Positions 22,195 to 31,938 of a stretch of DNA of 64,000 bases are shown here, piece after piece (the first letter of the stretch is position 1; each line of letters opens with the position of its first letter). The stretch is taken from assembly GCF_004403465.1 (NCBI RefSeq), contig NZ_SOGQ01000026.1, positions 1-64,000 of the forward strand, given 5' to 3'. Below the pieces are notes generated by a model. It ran no database searches. It was not told the origin of the DNA and saw nothing but the letters and a program-made list of their open reading frames with translations. Origin of the DNA: Cryobacterium sinapicolor. GTDB taxonomy: Bacteria; Actinomycetota; Actinomycetes; Actinomycetales; Microbacteriaceae. Both the position numbers and the translations under genes were made by a program.

Positions 22195-23787
22195 GTGTCA
22201 AAACCTGTTGTCCTTATCGCCGAAGAATTATCGCCTGCCACCGTCGACGCCCTCGGGCCCGACTTCGAGGTTCGCTCCGTAGACGGCACCGACCGGGTCG
22301 CTCTGCTTCTTGAGCTGGCCACGGCGCACGCCGTGCTGGTGCGCTCCGCCACCAAGGTGGATGCCGAGGCCATCGCCGCAGCACCGCTGCTCAAGGTCAT
22401 CGCGCGCGCGGGAGTCGGCCTCGACAACGTCGACATCAAGGCGGCCACGGCCGCGGGCGTCATGGTCGTCAATGCCCCGACCTCCAACATCATCTCCGCA
22501 GCAGAACTGACCGTCGGGCACATCATCAGCCTGGCCCGTCACATCCCGGCCGCCCACGGCGCCCTGGCTCAGGGGCAGTGGAAACGCTCCAAGTACACCG
22601 GCGTCGAGCTCTACGAAAAGACCATCGGCATCATCGGCCTCGGGCGCATCGGCGCGCTGATAGCGGCACGGATGCAGGCCTTCGGCACGAATATCATCGC
22701 GTACGACCCCTACATCACCTCCGCCCGCGCCCAGCAGCTCGGCGTGGTGCCGGTCAGCCTCGACGAGCTCCTCGCGCAGTCCGACTTCATCACGATCCAC
22801 ATGCCCAAGACACCCGAGACGAACGGCATGATCGGCGCCGAGCAGTTCAAGCTGATGAAGCCCACCGCGTTCGTCGTGAACGTGGCCCGCGGCGGCCTCA
22901 TCAACGAGGACGACCTCTACGACGCCCTCACCGCCGGCACGATCGCCGGCGCCGGCCTCGACGTGTTCGTCAGCGAGCCGCCGACCGGGTCGAAGCTGCT
23001 CGGGCTCGACAACATCATCACCACGCCCCACCTCGGCGCGTCCACGGACGAGGCCCAGGAAAAGGCCGGCGTCTCGGTCGCCAAGTCGGTGCGCCTCGCC
23101 CTGTCCGGGGAACTCGTGCCCGACGCGGTCAACGTCGCCGGCGGCGTTATCGACCCGTACGTGCGCCCCGGAATCCCGCTGGTGGAAAAGCTCGGCCAGG
23201 TCTTCTCCGGTCTCGGCGCCCACAGCCCGTTGACCAGCGTTGACGTGGAGGTTCGCGGCGAGCTCGCCGAGTACGACGTGAGCGTGCTCCGGCTCGCAGC
23301 GCTCAAGGGCATCTTCACCAATGTCGTCAGCGAGACCGTGTCCTACGTCAACGCGCCGCTGCTCGCCGAGCAGCGCGGCGTCGCCGTGCGCATGATCACC
23401 GACAAGGAGTCACCGGAGTACCGCAACGTCATCACGCTGCGCGGCGCCCTGGCCGACGGCTCGCAGGTCTCGGTGTCCGGCACCCTGACCGGCACCAAGC
23501 AGATTGAGAAGATCGTCGAGATCAACGGCTACGACGTCGAGGTTCCGTTCGACGGCCACCTGATCGTGATGCTCTACACGGACCGTCCGGGAATCGTGGC
23601 CGTCTACGGCCGCGAGTTCGGCGACGCCCAGATCAACATCGCCGGCATGCAGATCGCCCGGCACGAGGCCGGCGGCAAGGCTCTCAGCGTGCTGACGGTC
23701 GACTCGCCCGTTCCGGCGAGCCTGTTGACCAAGGTGCGCGATGCGATCTCGGCCGAGGCCATGATCGAAATCTCCATCACGGAATAG
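22195..23787 (+). CDS. serA: D-3-phosphoglycerate dehydrogenase (long, ACT-containing type)
   Basis: 530 aa. It makes 3-phosphohydroxypyruvate, the first step of serine synthesis. The substrate domain holds RSATKVDAE, the NAD loop is GIIGLGRIGALIAARM, and the catalytic region is ARGGLINEDDL with the His in TTPHLGAST. An intervening ASB domain (about 310-450) and C-terminal ACT domain (LIVMLYTDRPGIVAVYG, about 455-530) match the actinobacterial form regulated by serine. The GTG at 22195 has GGAGGA upstream. The stop overlaps the convergent TetR gene by 11 nt. Confidence 0.97.
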   Translation: MSKPVVLIAEELSPATVDALGPDFEVRSVDGTDRVALLLELATAHAVLVRSATKVDAEAIAAAPLLKVIARAGVGLDNVDIKAATAAGVMVVNAPTSNIISAAELTVGHIISLARHIPAAHGALAQGQWKRSKYTGVELYEKTIGIIGLGRIGALIAARMQAFGTNIIAYDPYITSARAQQLGVVPVSLDELLAQSDFITIHMPKTPETNGMIGAEQFKLMKPTAFVVNVARGGLINEDDLYDALTAGTIAGAGLDVFVSEPPTGSKLLGLDNIITTPHLGASTDEAQEKAGVSVAKSVRLALSGELVPDAVNVAGGVIDPYVRPGIPLVEKLGQVFSGLGAHSPLTSVDVEVRGELAEYDVSVLRLAALKGIFTNVVSETVSYVNAPLLAEQRGVAVRMITDKESPEYRNVITLRGALADGSQVSVSGTLTGTKQIEKIVEINGYDVEVPFDGHLIVMLYTDRPGIVAVYGREFGDAQINIAGMQIARHEAGGKALSVLTVDSPVPASLLTKVRDAISAEAMIEISITE

Positions 23788-24370
23788 CGGTCCCCTCGGT
23801 CATTCGACCGATCACCGCGAGCAACCGGTCCAGCCTCGTCGTCGAGGTGTCGTCGACGGCAGGCTGACCGGGGCTCGCGAGGGTGGATTCGTAGTACAGT
23901 CCGTCACTGACGAGCATGATCACCTCGGCCACGTCCGGGTCTCCCACCGCCTCCTCGATGACGCTCAGCCACTGGCGCCGAGTTGAGGCCAGGGCCGCAT
24001 TAGCCTGTGGATGTGCCCCCTGCGCCAGTCTGACGGCCGCACCGATCGCCTGGTCGAGCACCGTTCCCTCGCTCATCGAGGTGCGGATCAGGTAGTCGAC
24101 CGCTCCGGCCGGGGCGGCTCGAATCTGCTCGACATCGTCTGCGACGAGCCTGTCGAGCCGGGCCAGGAGGCCCTCGACAAGCGCGTCCTTCGACCCGAAG
24201 TGGTAGAGCAGGCCGCCCTTGGACAGTCCGGCCGCCGCCGCTACCGCCTCGAGGGTGGTCGCCCGCTCACCCTGGTCGATCAGGAGGTGCGCGAAGGCAT
24301 CCAGGAGGCGATCACGCGTGGGGGAGAGGCGTGGCACATGCCCGGCCAGGGTCGCGGTTTCAGAACTCAT
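23777..24370 (-). CDS. TetR family regulator of the adjacent MFS pump
   Basis: 197 aa. The helix-turn-helix is in TLEAVAAAAGLSKGGLLYHFGSKDALVEGLL (about residues 38-68). It is divergent from an EmrB-type MFS exporter, with two tandem operators between. The ATG at 24370 lies 6 nt after TATAGT on the minus strand, so the mRNA is leaderless, and the nearer operator abuts this box. The classic arrangement is a drug-responsive repressor that controls itself and its pump. The 3' end overlaps the end of serA by 11 nt. Confidence 0.88.
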   Translation of the reverse strand: MSSETATLAGHVPRLSPTRDRLLDAFAHLLIDQGERATTLEAVAAAAGLSKGGLLYHFGSKDALVEGLLARLDRLVADDVEQIRAAPAGAVDYLIRTSMSEGTVLDQAIGAAVRLAQGAHPQANAALASTRRQWLSVIEEAVGDPDVAEVIMLVSDGLYYESTLASPGQPAVDDTSTTRLDRLLAVIGRMTEGTAIP

Positions 24371-24376
24371 GATGCT

Positions 24377-24416
24377 ACTATACCGTCTAGACGGTTTACT
24401 ATACCGTCTGGACGGT
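24377..24416. promoter_or_regulatory. tandem TetR operators between tetR and MFS pump
   Basis: ACTATACCGTCTRGACGGT occurs twice in direct orientation, 21 bp apart (two helical turns), at 24377-24395 and 24398-24416. Each contains an ACCGTC/GACGGT palindrome; the first, ACCGTCTAGACGGT (24382-24395), is perfect. The sites abut the leaderless -10 box of tetR and lie upstream of the pump start at 24454. Confidence 0.82.
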
Positions 24417-24453
24417 ACAGCATCCGTCCCTGAAGCCGAAAGCAGTCGTCACC

Positions 24454-25989
24454 GTGTCGAATTCCATCCGAGAGATCATCCCCGTCGCCCCCGTCAGCCG
24501 CGTGATCAGCCCCCGCCGCCGGTGGTGGGCCCTCGTCGTGCTCATGCTGCCCGTGCTCCTGGTCTCGATCGACAACACGGTGCTCAACCTGGCCCTGCCG
24601 GCTATTTCCGAGGATCTCCGCCCGACCGGCACGCAGCTGCTCTGGGTGATCGACATCTACCCGCTCATGCTCGCCGGCCTGCTGGTGGCCATGGGCAGCC
24701 TCGGTGACCGGATCGGGCGCCGTCGGCTCCTGCTGATCGGGTCGGCGGGCTTCGGCGCCGTCTCCGTGGTTGCGGCCTTCGCCCCGAGCGTCGAATGGCT
24801 GATCATCGACCGCGCCGTGCTGGGCTTCTTCGGTGCCATGCTGATGCCGCCGACGCTGTCGCTACTGCGCTCCGTCTTCACCGACCGCAACCAGCGGCGG
24901 CTGGCGATCGCGATCTGGGCAAGCGGTTTCGCCGCCGGCAGCGCCCTCGGCCCCGTGGTGGGCGGTGTGTTGTTGGAGCACTTCGCGTGGGGCTCGGTCT
25001 TCCTGCTTGCCGTGCCGCTGCTTGTGCCGCTGCTGATTCTCGGACCTATGCTCGTGCCGGAGTCCCGAGACCCGAACCCCGGACGCATCGACCTCTGGAG
25101 CATTACCCTCTCGTTGGCGACCATGCTGCCGGTCGTCTACGGCATCAAGGCCCTGGCCGAACACGGACCCACGCCCTCCTCCCTCGGACCGATCGTGTTC
25201 GGGCTGGCCGCCGGCTTCCTCTTCGTGCGCCGCCAGCCTCGCCTGACGCACCCGATGATAGACCTCGGTCTGTTCCGCCAGGGTGCCTTCAGCGGTGCGA
25301 TCGGCGTCAACCTCCTCAGCGTGGTGGCTCTCGTCGGCGGCCTGTTCTTCGTCTCCCAGTACCTGCAACTCGTGCTGGCCCTCTCGCCGCTTGAGGCGGG
25401 GCTGGTGCTCGTGCCGGGACTGGCCGCGATGATCGTGTCGGGCCTACTGGTCGTGCCCATCGCCCGGCGGGTCCGACCGTCAATCGTGGTGCCGGTGGCC
25501 CTCCTGATCTCGGCCGCGGGCTACGCGGCCGCGGCGCTGGGCGGGGGAGACCTCGACGCGGCGGGCATCGCCCTCGTGTTCGTCGCCCTCGGGATCGGGA
25601 TCGGTGCGGCGGAGACCGTCTCGAACGAACTGATCGTGGCGAACGCCCCGGCGGACAAGATGGGGGCGGCCTCCGCCGTCGGCGAGACGGCCTACGAGCT
25701 GGGCGCCGTGCTCGGCACGACCATCCTCGGTACCATCCTCACGGCGTCGTACCGGAGCGCGGTCGTGCTGCCGGAGGCGCTCACCGCGGCGCAGGGCGCC
25801 TCGGCGGCGGAAACGCTCGGCGGGGCCGTGGCCGTGGCCGACGGACTGCCCGACGGTCTGGCCCAGATGCTGCTCGCATCGGCCCGCGAGGCCTTCACCA
25901 GCGGAATCGGGCCCACGGCCTGGATCGGTACGGCGCTGGTGCTGGCGGCGGCGTTCGTGGCACTGGTCACCCTGCGCAAGGCCACCTGA
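24454..25989 (+). CDS. MFS multidrug exporter, DHA2 (EmrB/QacA) type
   Basis: 511 aa with about 14 membrane helices. Motif in helix 1 is SIDNTVLNLALPAISEDL and the conserved loop is LGDRIGRRRLLLIG. The motif-C-like segment is AGSALGPVVGGVLLE. It should extrude hydrophobic cations or drugs by proton antiport. The GTG at 24454 is in the family-typical position. Regulation is by the divergent TetR through the tandem operators. It is monocistronic, followed by the convergent DUF6458 gene. Confidence 0.9.
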   Translation: MSNSIREIIPVAPVSRVISPRRRWWALVVLMLPVLLVSIDNTVLNLALPAISEDLRPTGTQLLWVIDIYPLMLAGLLVAMGSLGDRIGRRRLLLIGSAGFGAVSVVAAFAPSVEWLIIDRAVLGFFGAMLMPPTLSLLRSVFTDRNQRRLAIAIWASGFAAGSALGPVVGGVLLEHFAWGSVFLLAVPLLVPLLILGPMLVPESRDPNPGRIDLWSITLSLATMLPVVYGIKALAEHGPTPSSLGPIVFGLAAGFLFVRRQPRLTHPMIDLGLFRQGAFSGAIGVNLLSVVALVGGLFFVSQYLQLVLALSPLEAGLVLVPGLAAMIVSGLLVVPIARRVRPSIVVPVALLISAAGYAAAALGGGDLDAAGIALVFVALGIGIGAAETVSNELIVANAPADKMGAASAVGETAYELGAVLGTTILGTILTASYRSAVVLPEALTAAQGASAAETLGGAVAVADGLPDGLAQMLLASAREAFTSGIGPTAWIGTALVLAAAFVALVTLRKAT

Positions 25990-26019
25990 TCATTGGGGCC
26001 GCCGCCGGCACCAGTGCGA

Positions 26020-26271
26020 CTAGATGTCGTCGACGGAACGCTTCTGCGAGGTGACCTGCTCGCCGCTCGCCGGGTCGACGGCGCTGCGGGTAGTCGTGAT
26101 GCTGCTGCGCTTGCGGGTCAGCAGGACAATGCCGATGACCATGATGACGGCACCGGCGCCCATCAGGATGTAGCCGACCAGTTCGATGTCCATCCATTCG
26201 ACGGTCACGTTCAGGGCGAACACCATGATGGCGCCGACGACGAGGAGGAAGATTCCCAATCCGAGACTCAT
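26020..26271 (-). CDS. DUF6458-type small membrane protein
   Basis: 83 aa. The sequence [22 protein letters not shown]...[17 protein letters not shown], with two helices and a charged tail, matches the small actinobacterial DUF6458 proteins of unknown function. GAAAGCAG precedes the ATG weakly. It is divergent from leuB. Confidence 0.8.
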   Translation of the reverse strand: MSLGLGIFLLVVGAIMVFALNVTVEWMDIELVGYILMGAGAVIMVIGIVLLTRKRSSITTTRSAVDPASGEQVTSQKRSVDDI

Positions 26272-26373
26272 GCGGGACTGCTTTCTGTTGGTTGTCAGGA
26301 GTTGTCCAGCTTAGACAATCGATGCGTCGCAGTAGGGTTTATCTACAGCCAACTTCCAGACATACGGAGTCGA

Positions 26374-27447
26374 ATGTCCCCTCACATCAAGCTCGCTGTC
26401 ATTCCCGGCGACGGAATCGGCCCCGAAGTCGTCGCTGAAGCGGTCAAGGTTCTCGAAGCGGCGACGGCCGCCGACGATGTCACCTTCGACGCAACCTGGT
26501 TCTCCCTGGGCGCGGGCCGGTTCCTGGAGACCGGCGATGTGCTCACCGACGACGACCTCGCGGCGATCGCCGGCCACGACGCCATCCTGCTGGGTGCCGT
26601 CGGGGGCGTGCCGGGGGACCCGCGCCTCGCCAACGCGAATATCGAGCGCGGACTGCTGCTGAAGCTGCGCTTCTCGCTCGATCACTACGTGAACCTGCGC
26701 CCGAGCGTTCTGTTCCCCGGGGTGCCCAGCCCGTTGGCGTCGCCCGGCAATGTCGACTTCGTGGTCGTGCGCGAGGGCACCGAGGGCCCGTATGTGGGCA
26801 ACGGCGGAGCGATCCGCCAGGGCACCGCGAACGAGGTCGCGAATGAGGTCTCCGTCAACACGGCCTTCGGAGTCGAGCGCGTGGTGCGCTATGCCTTCGC
26901 CCAGGCCCAGAACCGGCCCCGCCGGCACCTCACCCTGGTGCACAAGACCAATGTGCTCGTCTTCGCCGGCAGCCTGTGGCAGAGGATTGTGATCGCCGTC
27001 GCGGCAGAATACCCCGATGTGAGCGTCGACTACCTGCACGTCGACGCGGCCACGATTTTCCTGGTCTCGAATCCGAGTAGATTTGACGTCATCGTCACGG
27101 ACAACCTCTTCGGCGACATCCTCACCGATCTCGCGGCGGCAATCAGCGGCGGCATCGGTCTTGCGGCCTCCGGAAACATCAACCCCGACGGCAGGTTCCC
27201 CAGCATGTTCGAGCCGGTACACGGTTCGGCGCCGGACATCGCGGGCAAACAACTGGCTGACCCCACGGCGGCCATCCTCTCGGTGGCGCTTCTCCTGGAG
27301 CACCTCGGACTCACGGATGCCGCAGCCCGGGTGACCGCCGCCGTCACCGCCGATATCGTGGCCCGTGCGGCTCTCGGCACGCCCCGGAGCACCAGTGCCG
27401 TGGGCGACGCCATCGTGACTCGACTTACAGACAAGGGAATCCAATGA
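26374..27447 (+). CDS. leuB: 3-isopropylmalate dehydrogenase
   Basis: 357 aa. It oxidises and decarboxylates 3-isopropylmalate with NAD in leucine synthesis. Motifs: GDGIGPEV at the N-terminus, [13 protein letters not shown], and the metal/NAD region [15 protein letters not shown] followed by [12 protein letters not shown]. The start ATG follows GGAG by 4 nt; open sequence upstream is not conserved. A TAGGGT box at 26333-26338 may be the promoter. The stop overlaps the ilvE start (ATGA). Confidence 0.96.
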   Translation: MSPHIKLAVIPGDGIGPEVVAEAVKVLEAATAADDVTFDATWFSLGAGRFLETGDVLTDDDLAAIAGHDAILLGAVGGVPGDPRLANANIERGLLLKLRFSLDHYVNLRPSVLFPGVPSPLASPGNVDFVVVREGTEGPYVGNGGAIRQGTANEVANEVSVNTAFGVERVVRYAFAQAQNRPRRHLTLVHKTNVLVFAGSLWQRIVIAVAAEYPDVSVDYLHVDAATIFLVSNPSRFDVIVTDNLFGDILTDLAAAISGGIGLAASGNINPDGRFPSMFEPVHGSAPDIAGKQLADPTAAILSVALLLEHLGLTDAAARVTAAVTADIVARAALGTPRSTSAVGDAIVTRLTDKGIQ

Positions 27448-28589
27448 GCCAGGCAGCGACTGACGAGACATCCGGCACGGCCACCTTCCCGCTGAAGTTC
27501 AGCCTGACGCCGTCGACCGCGGCCCGCACGGAGATCGAGCGTGAGGAGATCCTCGCCGATCCCGGCTTCGGCAAGAAGTTCACCGACCACATGGTCGCCA
27601 TCGACTGGACCCTCGATGAGGGCTGGCACAACGCCCGGGTGATGCCCTACGGCCCGCTGCACCTCGACCCGGCCTCCTCGGTGCTGCACTACGGCCAGGA
27701 GATCTTCGAGGGGCTGAAGGCGTACCGCCACGCTGACGGCTCGATCTGGACCTTCCGTCCGGAGAAGAACGCAGAGCGTCTGCAGCGCTCGGCTCGCCGT
27801 CTGGCGCTGCCGGAGCTCTCCGAGGCCGACTTCATCGAATCGATCCGGCAGATCGTCGCCGTCGACGGCGACTGGGTTCCCTCCGCCCGGGAGACCAGCC
27901 TCTACCTGCGGCCGTTCATGATCGCGAACGAGAGCTTCCTGGGGGTGCGGGCCGCACACCAGGTCGGCTACTACGTGATCGCCAGCCCGGCCGGCGCCTA
28001 CTTCGCCGACGGTGTGGCCCCGATCAAGATCTGGCTCTCAACCGAGTATTCCCGCGCCGGCCGCGGCGGCACCGGCGCCGCCAAGTGCGGCGGCAACTAC
28101 GCCGCGAGCCTGTTGCCCCAGATGCAGGCCTACGACAACGGCTGCGCCCAGGTCCTCTTCCTCGACGGTGAGACCAGCAGCCGCATCGACGAACTCGGCG
28201 GCATGAACGTGTTCTTCGTGCACGGCACCGACACGCTCGTCACCCCCCGCCTGACCGGCGCGATCCTCGAGGGCGTCACCCGCGACAGCATCATCCAGCT
28301 CGCACGGGACCGCGGCCTGACCGTGGAGGAGCGCGACGTGACCCTCGGCGAATGGCAGGACGGTGTCGCATCCGGTGCCATCACCGAAGTGTTCGCCTGC
28401 GGCACGGCCGCGGTCGTCACCCCGATCTCACAGCTCAAAGGCCCGAACCTCTCCATTGGAGACCCGGATGCCCCGGCCGGCGAGATCACGATGGCGCTCC
28501 GCCAGGAGCTTACCGACATCCAGTACGGCCGCCTGCCCGACCGCCACGGCTGGCTCACCCGGCTCGACGCCCCGGCGGCGCAGGCGTGA
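27444..28589 (+). CDS. ilvE: branched-chain amino acid aminotransferase
   Basis: 381 aa, fold-type IV PLP enzyme, long form. It catalyses the last step of Val, Leu and Ile synthesis and the first step of their breakdown. The PLP lysine lies in [14 protein letters not shown]. The substrate loops [13 protein letters not shown] and [12 protein letters not shown] are intact. It is translationally coupled to leuB by a 4-nt overlap and to the downstream FAH gene by another (GTGA). Confidence 0.96.
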   Translation: MSQAATDETSGTATFPLKFSLTPSTAARTEIEREEILADPGFGKKFTDHMVAIDWTLDEGWHNARVMPYGPLHLDPASSVLHYGQEIFEGLKAYRHADGSIWTFRPEKNAERLQRSARRLALPELSEADFIESIRQIVAVDGDWVPSARETSLYLRPFMIANESFLGVRAAHQVGYYVIASPAGAYFADGVAPIKIWLSTEYSRAGRGGTGAAKCGGNYAASLLPQMQAYDNGCAQVLFLDGETSSRIDELGGMNVFFVHGTDTLVTPRLTGAILEGVTRDSIIQLARDRGLTVEERDVTLGEWQDGVASGAITEVFACGTAAVVTPISQLKGPNLSIGDPDAPAGEITMALRQELTDIQYGRLPDRHGWLTRLDAPAAQA

Positions 28590-29356
28590 AGATCGCACGG
28601 TTCAGCCACGAGGGACTCATCTCCTTCGGTATCATCGACGACGACGAGATCGTGGTGCTGAAGGGGGACCCGATGTTCGCGGGCTACGACCCGACCGGGC
28701 AGCGTGTGGCCCTGCGCGACGTGAAGCTGCTCGCGCCGGTGATCCCGCGATCGAAGATCGTGGGTATGGCCTGGTCCTACTTCGCTGATGCGGCCGAGCA
28801 GTCCGCAGCGTCCGGCTTGTCCGGCGAGCCCCGGTTCTTCCTCAAGCCGAACACCTGCGTCGTCGGCCCCGGCGACCCGATCACGCTTCCAGCGTCGTCG
28901 GACGACGTGCACGTCGAGGGTGAGCTCGCGATCGTGATCGGCAAGATCACCCGCAACGTGTCCGTCGCCGACGCTGAAGCCTCGATCTGGGGCTACACGG
29001 TCGCGAACGACGTCACCGCCCGCGACCTGCAGGAGCGCGACGGCCACCTCACGCGGGCCAAAAGCTTCGACTCATTCTGCCCTCTCGGACCGGTCATCGA
29101 CACCGAATACGACTGGACCGCACTGAATCTCGAGTCACGCATCAACGGCCAGGTCATCCAGACGGGCAACGCGACGCTGCTCAAGCACACCGTCGCGGAG
29201 ATGATCTCCTTCGTTTCCGGCGTGTTCACCCTACTGCCGGGCGACGTCATCCTGACCGGTGCCCCCGACCGGTCCGCCCCCGTCGTGCATGGCGACGCCG
29301 TGCAGGTCGACATCGCCGGCATCGGCGTGCTGGCGAACCCGGTGCGGCGCGCCTGA
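28586..29356 (+). CDS. fumarylacetoacetate hydrolase (FAH) family protein
   Basis: 256 aa starting at the GTG that overlaps the ilvE stop. The FAH-domain metal ligands appear in VEGELAIVIG and NDVTARDLQ, with the final GDVILTGAPDRSAPVVHGD. Family members cleave C-C bonds, hydrate or decarboxylate small keto acids; 2-hydroxyhepta-2,4-diene-1,7-dioate isomerase is the usual transferred label. Coupling to leuB-ilvE suggests clean-up of a damaged or side-product keto acid in branched-chain metabolism (inference). Confidence 0.88.
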   Translation: MKIARFSHEGLISFGIIDDDEIVVLKGDPMFAGYDPTGQRVALRDVKLLAPVIPRSKIVGMAWSYFADAAEQSAASGLSGEPRFFLKPNTCVVGPGDPITLPASSDDVHVEGELAIVIGKITRNVSVADAEASIWGYTVANDVTARDLQERDGHLTRAKSFDSFCPLGPVIDTEYDWTALNLESRINGQVIQTGNATLLKHTVAEMISFVSGVFTLLPGDVILTGAPDRSAPVVHGDAVQVDIAGIGVLANPVRRA

Positions 29357-29412
29357 TCGTCAGTCGGCGCCCGTCAGTTGCGCCCGTCGGTCGCGCCCGC
29401 CAGTCGCGACCG

Positions 29413-30030
29413 TCAGTCGGCGGGGCCGGAGACCTCTGGGTACCAGGACCGGATCTGGTCCGTCGCCGTGTCGAGCAGCGCCACCGATTCGGTCGCGTTG
29501 ACCCGGGCGAGCAGCATGGCGCTCATTCCCAGCGACGCCAAGGTGCGGGCGCGCTCGTGCGCGCGGTCCGGCCCGGTTTCGCGGGCCGCGGCGCCGGCCG
29601 CCCGGAGGGCGCCCTGCAGGGTGTTGGTCAGGTCCGATCGGTACCCCTCCACCACCTGGCGGGCGACATCGTCGTGCCCGGCGAGACCCGCCGCGCAGTT
29701 CACCAGCAGGCAGCCTCGACGCGGGGAGTCGCCGGGTAGGGCGGCGAGCGACGACCGTAGGTTGGCGAAGTAGGCGAGCAGCGAGTCCCGGCCGATCCCA
29801 GACCCGGTCAGAATGCGCAGCCGCGGGAGGATGACGGTGTCCTGGTAGTCCTCGACGGCGGCATCGAAGAGCCCGCGCTTGCTGCCGAAGGCGTGGTAGA
29901 GGCTAGACCGCTTGAGTCCCGTGGCCGATTCGAGGTCCGAGAGCGACACCATGTCGAAGCCTCTGTCCCAGAACAGGTCCCTGGCGGCCTGCACCACGGT
30001 TTGGCGCTCGAAAGACTGCAGCCGTCCCAT
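29413..30030 (-). CDS. TetR family regulator
   Basis: 205 aa. The HTH is in VSLSDLESATGLKRSSLYHAFGSKRGLFDAA. Unlike the other two TetR genes here it has a strong GGAGGA ribosome site before the ATG at 30030; longer open reading upstream was rejected. The C-terminal region is of the TetR_C_33/YxaF-like type with GCLLVNCAAGLAGHD. It is divergent from the MDR oxidoreductase, with a palindrome between. Confidence 0.86.
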   Translation of the reverse strand: MGRLQSFERQTVVQAARDLFWDRGFDMVSLSDLESATGLKRSSLYHAFGSKRGLFDAAVEDYQDTVILPRLRILTGSGIGRDSLLAYFANLRSSLAALPGDSPRRGCLLVNCAAGLAGHDDVARQVVEGYRSDLTNTLQGALRAAGAAARETGPDRAHERARTLASLGMSAMLLARVNATESVALLDTATDQIRSWYPEVSGPAD

Positions 30031-30061
30031 GGCGTTTCCTCCGTCTTCGCTGTGAGTGGTT

Positions 30062-30091
30062 TTGTGTATCGCTCGGTACACAACATATATT
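30062..30091. promoter_or_regulatory. TetR operator and -10 box upstream of the MDR gene
   Basis: TTGTGTA (30062-30068) and TACACAA (30077-30083) are perfect inverted arms around an 8-bp centre. TATATT at 30086-30091 directly follows and is a plausible -10 box for the rightward gene, so repressor bound here would block it. Confidence 0.65.
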
Positions 30092-30125
30092 AGGCCCTCC
30101 GTTACAAAAAGCAGGGGAGCCCCGC

Positions 30126-31145
30126 ATGGCCTCGTCCACCACCAGTACTCAAATCCAACTTGCCGCCCGCCCCACCGGCTGGCCGACGGATGCCGACTTC
30201 CGCACGATCCGGACCGACCTGCCCGAGTTGAGCCCCGGCCAGGTCCGCGTGGCCAACGAGTTCGTTTCGGTCGACCCCTACATGCGCGGTCGGATGAACG
30301 ACGCCAAGTCCTACTCCGCCCCCTACGCACTGAACGAGACGATGACGGGTGGGGCCGTCGGCCGCGTCGTCGCATCCGCCTCTGACGCAGTCTCCGTCGG
30401 CGACGTGGTGGTGCACCAGTTCGGCTGGCGCGACCTGGTTCAGGAGGATGCCGACGGCTTCCGGGTCGTACCCGAGCTGCCCGGCGTGCCGCTCTCCGCC
30501 TACCTCGGCGTGCTGGGCATGACCGCCCTCACCGCCTACGTCGGGCTGCTCGAGGTCGCCGGGCTCAAGGCGGGCGACACTGTCTTCGTCTCCGGCGCGG
30601 CCGGAGCCGTGGGCAGCATGGTCGGCCAGATCGCGCGGCTCAAGGGCGCGAAGCGCGTGATCGGTTCCGCCGGATCTGCCGAGAAGGTCGCCCTGCTGAC
30701 CCAGAAGTACGGCTTCGACGCCGCCTTCAACTACAGGGACGGCAACATCGCCGAACAGCTCGCCGCGGCGGCGCCCGGCGGTATTGACGTCTACTTCGAC
30801 AATGTCGGAGGCGAGCACCTCGAGGCCGCACTGGCCAGCTTCAACGACGGCGGACGCGCGGCCCTCTGTGGCGCGATCTCCGTCTACAACAGCACCGAGG
30901 CCGCTGCCGGCCCCCGCAACCTGGCAAACATGATCGGCCGCGGGCTGACCCTCAAGGGCTTCATCGTGGGCAACTACGTGGAGCACTTCGCCGCGTTCTC
31001 CGCCGACATGGGCGCCTGGCTGGCTTCGGGCGAGGTCGTCTTCGATGAAACCGTGGTCGACGGGATCGATCACGCGGTCGACGCCTTCCTCGGCCTCATG
31101 CGCGGCGAGAACACCGGCAAGATGGTTGTCCGCACGAACATCTGA
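30126..31145 (+). CDS. NADPH-dependent MDR oxidoreductase (zinc-free, CurA/prostaglandin-reductase type)
   Basis: 339 aa. The sequence VDPYMRGRMNDAKSYSAPYALNE and the nucleotide loop SGAAGAVGSMVGQIA place it in the double-bond-reductase branch of medium-chain dehydrogenases. VDVYFDNVGGEHLEAAL-type residues are intact. There are no zinc ligands. It reduces alpha,beta-unsaturated carbonyls. GGGGAG precedes the ATG. It forms a unit with the PfpI-like gene 46 nt downstream, under the divergent TetR; electrophile detoxification is the likely theme. Confidence 0.9.
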   Translation: MASSTTSTQIQLAARPTGWPTDADFRTIRTDLPELSPGQVRVANEFVSVDPYMRGRMNDAKSYSAPYALNETMTGGAVGRVVASASDAVSVGDVVVHQFGWRDLVQEDADGFRVVPELPGVPLSAYLGVLGMTALTAYVGLLEVAGLKAGDTVFVSGAAGAVGSMVGQIARLKGAKRVIGSAGSAEKVALLTQKYGFDAAFNYRDGNIAEQLAAAAPGGIDVYFDNVGGEHLEAALASFNDGGRAALCGAISVYNSTEAAAGPRNLANMIGRGLTLKGFIVGNYVEHFAAFSADMGAWLASGEVVFDETVVDGIDHAVDAFLGLMRGENTGKMVVRTNI

Positions 31146-31191
31146 CTTTCCCGACAACATCCTTTTCACGATCACAAACTCTGGAGAACCC

Positions 31192-31902
31192 ATGAATTCC
31201 GTACTTTTCGTCGTCAGCGCCGCAGACCACTGGACTCTCAACGACGGCAGCCTGCACCCCACCGGCTACTGGGCCGAAGAGCTCGCTGAGCCGCACCGCC
31301 TGTTCACCGAGGCCGGGTGGCAGATCACCATCGCGACGCCGGACGGCGTCGCCCCCACCATCGACGCGGGCAGCCTGACACCCGCGGCCGCCGGCGGAGA
31401 AGACCGAGCCGCGGCCATCGTGGCCTACCTCGACACGATCGGCAGTGAACTCGACGAGCCGCGCTCGATCAGTGACGTGACGGTCGCCGACTATGACGTG
31501 GTCTTCTACCCCGGTGGCCACGGCCCGATGGAAGACCTGGCCGTCGACGCCGTCTCCGGACGCATCATGACCGAGGCCCTCGACTCCGGCCGCATCCTCG
31601 GCGTGGTCTGCCATGCCCCCGCCGCGATGCTCGCCGCTAAGCGGGCCGACGGCAGCTGGCCCTTCACCGGCTACCGGATGACCGGCTTCACCGACGAGGA
31701 GGAGACCCTCGGCGGTCTCGCCCCGAAGGCGAAGTGGCTCGTGCAGAGCCGCCTGGTCGAGTTGGGCGCCGTCTTCGTTGCCGGCGAGGCGTGGGGTGAG
31801 CATACGGAAATCGACCGCAACCTCTACACCGGCCAGAACCCGGCATCCTCCGCCGCTCTTGCCGGCGAGATCATCGCCGCCGTCACCGCGAAGTCCGCGT
31901 AG
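31192..31902 (+). CDS. DJ-1/PfpI (type 1 glutamine amidotransferase-like) protein, Hsp31 type
   Basis: 236 aa. The nucleophile Cys lies in GVVCHAPAA, with YPGGHGPMEDL as the upstream oxyanion/acid region, the layout of class I glutamine amidotransferase-like Hsp31/DJ-1 proteins. These act as glyoxalases, deglycases or chaperones. GGAG lies 7 nt before the ATG. It follows the MDR reductase in the same operon, consistent with carbonyl stress defence. Confidence 0.88.
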   Translation: MNSVLFVVSAADHWTLNDGSLHPTGYWAEELAEPHRLFTEAGWQITIATPDGVAPTIDAGSLTPAAAGGEDRAAAIVAYLDTIGSELDEPRSISDVTVADYDVVFYPGGHGPMEDLAVDAVSGRIMTEALDSGRILGVVCHAPAAMLAAKRADGSWPFTGYRMTGFTDEEETLGGLAPKAKWLVQSRLVELGAVFVAGEAWGEHTEIDRNLYTGQNPASSAALAGEIIAAVTAKSA

Positions 31903-31938
31903 CGCAGAGCGGTTTCCGGCACACCACGGCGGCGGGCC

